Of a DNA stretch of 64,000 nucleotides, positions 61,627 through 64,000 are shown one piece after another. A program made the position numbers and the translations under genes. Under the pieces are notes generated by a model. It saw only the letters and a list, made by a program, of their open reading frames with translations. It had not been told where the DNA came from and did no database searches. The number at the start of each line of letters is the position of its first letter. The stretch's first letter is position 1. The stretch comes from Haloarcula ordinaria (GTDB lineage: Archaea; Halobacteriota; Halobacteria; Halobacteriales; Haloarculaceae): positions 1,178,001 to 1,242,000 of the forward strand of contig NZ_CP119789.1 in NCBI RefSeq assembly GCF_029338275.1, written 5' to 3'.

Positions 61627-62655
61627 TCAGTCCTCCGCCTCGAGTTTCCCCATGTACTCCTCGAAGGTCCCCCAGAAGGGGTCGACGCCGGGATGGGGAG
61701 TCGGGTCACCGTCCACCACGAGTCCCGAGCCCTCGGTGACCTCGCCCACGTCCGCGGCCGGAATCCCCTCGTCGTCGAGTGCGTCCAGCACGTCGTCGAC
61801 GCCGTCGGGGGCCACCGACAGCAGGAGCGTGCCCTCGCTGATGGAGACCCACGGGTCGATGTCGAAGAAGTCACACGCGTCCAGGACGCCGGGCTGAATC
61901 GGCACGCGGTCGGTCTCCAGCTCGATGCCGACGCCCGCCGCGCGGGCCATCTCGTAGAGGCCGCCGAAGATACCGCACTCGGTGGCGTCGTGCATCGCGG
62001 TCACCGGCCCGGCGGCCGCCGCGACCAGGGCGTCGCGCACCGGACTCATGTCGTAGAAGCGGTCCTTCGCGTCCTGAATCGTCCCCGGGTCAAGTGCCCC
62101 GTCCATCAGGGATTCGAACTGGATGGAGAGGAGGCCGGTCGCCTCGATGGCCGGCCCCTTCGTTACGACGACGCGGTCGCCGACCTGTGCGCCGTCCGGG
62201 CGCACGAGCCGGTCGTACTCGCCGACGGAGACGGCTGTCGCGCCGCCGACCATCGGGTAGTTACACCCGGCGTACCGCGCGGTGTGGCCGGTGACGACCG
62301 AGACGTCCAGCTCGCGGGCCTCCTCGTCGAACGTCTCCCAGACGGTACTGAACTGCTCGTCGGTGATCTCCGGCGGGAGGTTGAAGTCGATGGAGAGATG
62401 CGTCGGCGGCAGCCCGGAGACGGCCACGTCGCTCATCAGGATGTGGAACGCGAACCAGGCGGCCCGCTCGAACCCGACCGAGGGCATCACGAACACGGGG
62501 TCGGTCGCCATCGCGACGGCCTTCCCCCCGACGTCCACGACCCCGAAGTCGACGCCGTGCTGTGGTCCGAGGGTCACGTCGTCCCGGTCGGCGCCCAGGT
62601 TCGGGTAGATGTACTCGTCGAAGAACTCGCGGTCGACTTTGCCGAGGTCTGCCAT
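61627..62655 (-). CDS. AIR-synthase-related protein (HypE/SelD/ThiL-like superfamily)
   Basis: A 342-residue protein: N-terminal 'VTLGPQHGVDFGVVDVGGKA' and 'ATDPVFVMPSVGFERAAWFA' with 'SDVAVSGLPPTHLSIDFNLP' (the ATP/Mg half); C-terminal 'TAMHDATECGIFGGLYEMAR' and 'SEGTLLLSVAPDGVDDVL'. Close to HypE-type ATP-dependent enzymes, but no hydrogenase or purine gene is nearby. The usual HypE C-terminal Cys is not visible, so it is probably not a hydrogenase maturase. Substrate unknown. Confidence 0.82.
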   Translation of the reverse strand: MADLGKVDREFFDEYIYPNLGADRDDVTLGPQHGVDFGVVDVGGKAVAMATDPVFVMPSVGFERAAWFAFHILMSDVAVSGLPPTHLSIDFNLPPEITDEQFSTVWETFDEEARELDVSVVTGHTARYAGCNYPMVGGATAVSVGEYDRLVRPDGAQVGDRVVVTKGPAIEATGLLSIQFESLMDGALDPGTIQDAKDRFYDMSPVRDALVAAAAGPVTAMHDATECGIFGGLYEMARAAGVGIELETDRVPIQPGVLDACDFFDIDPWVSISEGTLLLSVAPDGVDDVLDALDDEGIPAADVGEVTEGSGLVVDGDPTPHPGVDPFWGTFEEYMGKLEAED

Positions 62656-62723
62656 ACTCGGTGGTATTTCGCGGTGGTACTAATCAGTGGCTATCTCCGG
62701 GCTGGCCGACCAGTCCCGACCGG

Positions 62724-64000
62724 CTACCGACGCCGGCGTGCCAGGAGCGCGGCGAGGAGGACGGCCAGCGCTGCTATCCCCACGGTGAACCCGGGACCGC
62801 TGAGGCCGGTCGTTTGTTCGGTCGTCTCCGTCGTCGGGCGTTCGGTCGGCGTTTCCGTCCGGGTCGGCGTCGCGGCGGGCGTGACCGAAATCCGGACCGC
62901 CCTGGCCTCGCCGGCCGAGAGCAACACTTCGCCGGACTCCGGAAGCAGCACGCCCGTCGAGACCTGCGTCTTGTTCTGTGGCGGGAGGTAGACCCGCTGT
63001 TCGTCGACCGACTGGAAGTCCCTGGTGAACACCACCAGCACTTCCCCTGGTATCTCGGCGTCGTTGACGACGGAGGCGGTGACGACGACGACGTCGCCCT
63101 GGTCGGCCGTCGCTGCACTGACGTCGATGCGCTCGACGCGGGCCCGCGCCGGGCGCTCGACGAGGACGGTCACGTTGTCACCGTCGACGCTCACCTGGTA
63201 CCGGCCCGGGGTGACAAAGCGGTGGGAGAGCGGGACGAGTACCTCCTCGCTCGGTTCGATGCGCCCGCGTTCGACCGACACCTCGGTGCCGTTTATCGCG
63301 AGCGTCGCGTTGTAGCGCCCCTCCGTCCCGCCGGCGTTGCTGACGACGGCGTCGACCGTGAGCGTCTCCCCGGTGGCCAGCCGAATGGGCTCCGTCCCGT
63401 CGAGGACCGTATCGCGGTACCGGCCGCTCACCTCGTACCCTGCCACCCCTTCTGTCGACGGGAGGCCGTAGCCGATTCGGGCCGGGAGCTGCCCGAAGAC
63501 GACGCCGTGGCGGGTCTGGTTCCACATCGTCAGGTCAGTCCGCTCCTCGGTCAGCCTGACGGCCGTCGACCGGACCGACTCGTTGCCGGCGCGCTCGACG
63601 GCCGCGAGGAACTCGTCCTGGGTCACCGTCCCCTCGACGCCGTTCAGCAGCCGGAACGTGTCCTGCAGCGTTCGCTCGCTCTCGCTCGCCACGCGGATTC
63701 GCTCGTCGATGCGCCCTGCGGCCAGCGGGCCCCGGTAGTAGTTGGCGTTGCGCTCCCAGGTCGTCGGGTCGGACAGGACGACGTCATCGTACTCGCTTCG
63801 CTCGCCTTCTGCGAGCCGGTTCTCGAACGCCGAGAAGTTGATCCGGTCCTGTTCGAGCGTCAGGAAGGCGGCGTAGTACACCGCGCTCCCCTCGGTGAAC
63901 CAGCGGCTCTCGGCGGTCGCCCGGAACCGCTGTCTGGAGTGGACGTACTCGTGGACCCAGACGTTCTCGGCCGTGTCGAGTCGCTCCCGGTCCTGGACCC
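62724..64000 (-). CDS. Secreted zinc metallopeptidase with PGF-CTERM-like tail (N terminus outside window)
   Basis: The frame is open to the window edge; about 425 residues are visible. Near the edge the gluzincin motif 'VWVHEYVHSRQRF' (HExxH) is followed 20 residues later by 'WFTEGSAVYYAAFLTLEQDR', supplying the third zinc ligand Glu. The middle is a long beta-rich extracellular region ('LATGETLTVDAVVSNAGGTE', 'VSVERGRIEPSEEVLVPLSH'). The end has a Thr/Glu-rich linker, 'GPGFTVGIAALAVLLAALLA' and four Arg, matching archaeosortase PGF-CTERM signals. It is likely anchored to the cell surface after lipid attachment. Confidence 0.85.
   Translation of the reverse strand, partial: VQDRERLDTAENVWVHEYVHSRQRFRATAESRWFTEGSAVYYAAFLTLEQDRINFSAFENRLAEGERSEYDDVVLSDPTTWERNANYYRGPLAAGRIDERIRVASESERTLQDTFRLLNGVEGTVTQDEFLAAVERAGNESVRSTAVRLTEERTDLTMWNQTRHGVVFGQLPARIGYGLPSTEGVAGYEVSGRYRDTVLDGTEPIRLATGETLTVDAVVSNAGGTEGRYNATLAINGTEVSVERGRIEPSEEVLVPLSHRFVTPGRYQVSVDGDNVTVLVERPARARVERIDVSAATADQGDVVVVTASVVNDAEIPGEVLVVFTRDFQSVDEQRVYLPPQNKTQVSTGVLLPESGEVLLSAGEARAVRISVTPAATPTRTETPTERPTTETTEQTTGLSGPGFTVGIAALAVLLAALLARRRR

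Overview
The window is GC-rich chromosomal DNA from a halophilic archaeon (class Halobacteria). The evidence is acidic protein composition, leaderless genes with a TATA box 25-30 bases before the start codon, twin-arginine lipoprotein signals, a bat-type HTH regulator, GTP cyclohydrolase IIa, NucS, a ThiD-ThiN fusion, DUF5305 next to an archaeal signal peptidase, and a PGF-CTERM-like tail. The genus cannot be fixed from the sequence alone. No rRNA, tRNA, CRISPR array, intact insertion sequence or replication origin was seen.

Layout. 1-1219: end of an HTH regulator gene, then a gene-poor AT-rich stretch with a structured inverted repeat. 1220-11036: a catabolic island consisting of an IclR regulator, an SDR dehydrogenase, a 46-residue peptide coupled to a YeiH/SuyZ-type exporter, a two-subunit UxaA/SuyAB-type lyase, a histidinol-dehydrogenase homologue, a complete TRAP transporter and a small membrane protein. 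Read together these match the bacterial route for 2,3-dihydroxypropane-1-sulfonate (DHPS): import, oxidation to sulfolactate (HpsN), desulfonation to pyruvate plus sulfite (SuyAB), and export of the sulfur anion. 11555-13871: TPP-dependent E1 alpha/beta with a stand-alone lipoyl domain. 13977-15032: two genes truncated head to head (CapB-like and OsmC-like). 15249-23479: an oxidoreductase fusion, then an operon of CDP-alcohol transferase, GTP cyclohydrolase IIa, alcohol dehydrogenase, PTPS homologue and SAM-binding protein, with a divergent glycosyltransferase; the product of this pathway is unknown. 23564-25702: catalase-peroxidase. 26189-30073: a sulfur-trafficking operon (DsrE, TusA, SQR-like flavoprotein, DUF1641) followed by an ArsR regulator and membrane protein. 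30240-30926: an AbrB/PIN toxin-antitoxin pair inside a 12-base direct repeat. 31021-34141: housekeeping and detoxification enzymes. 34262-37302: a probable archaeal mutasome (inactive RecA-fold protein, small helical protein, exonuclease-less family B polymerase). 38926-42538: NucS and MutS, convergent. 42586-45598: DUF5305, signal peptidase I and a Tat-exported SipW/TasA-like protein. 46015-47953: HTH membrane regulator, secreted protein, thioredoxin, UspA. 48012-53065: a complete Liv-type amino-acid ABC transporter, divergent from proline dehydrogenase; the bat-type regulator and P5C dehydrogenase follow, giving a proline/amino-acid catabolic block. 56630-64000: TauE exporter, DsbA/FrnE protein, fructose bisphosphatase, ThiDN, an AIR-synthase-like protein and the C-terminal part of a secreted metallopeptidase.

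The strongest discovery candidates are the archaeal sulfonate (DHPS) catabolism island, the unassigned GTP-cyclohydrolase/PTPS/CDP-alcohol-transferase pathway, the PolB2 mutasome operon, and the SipW/TasA-like export module.
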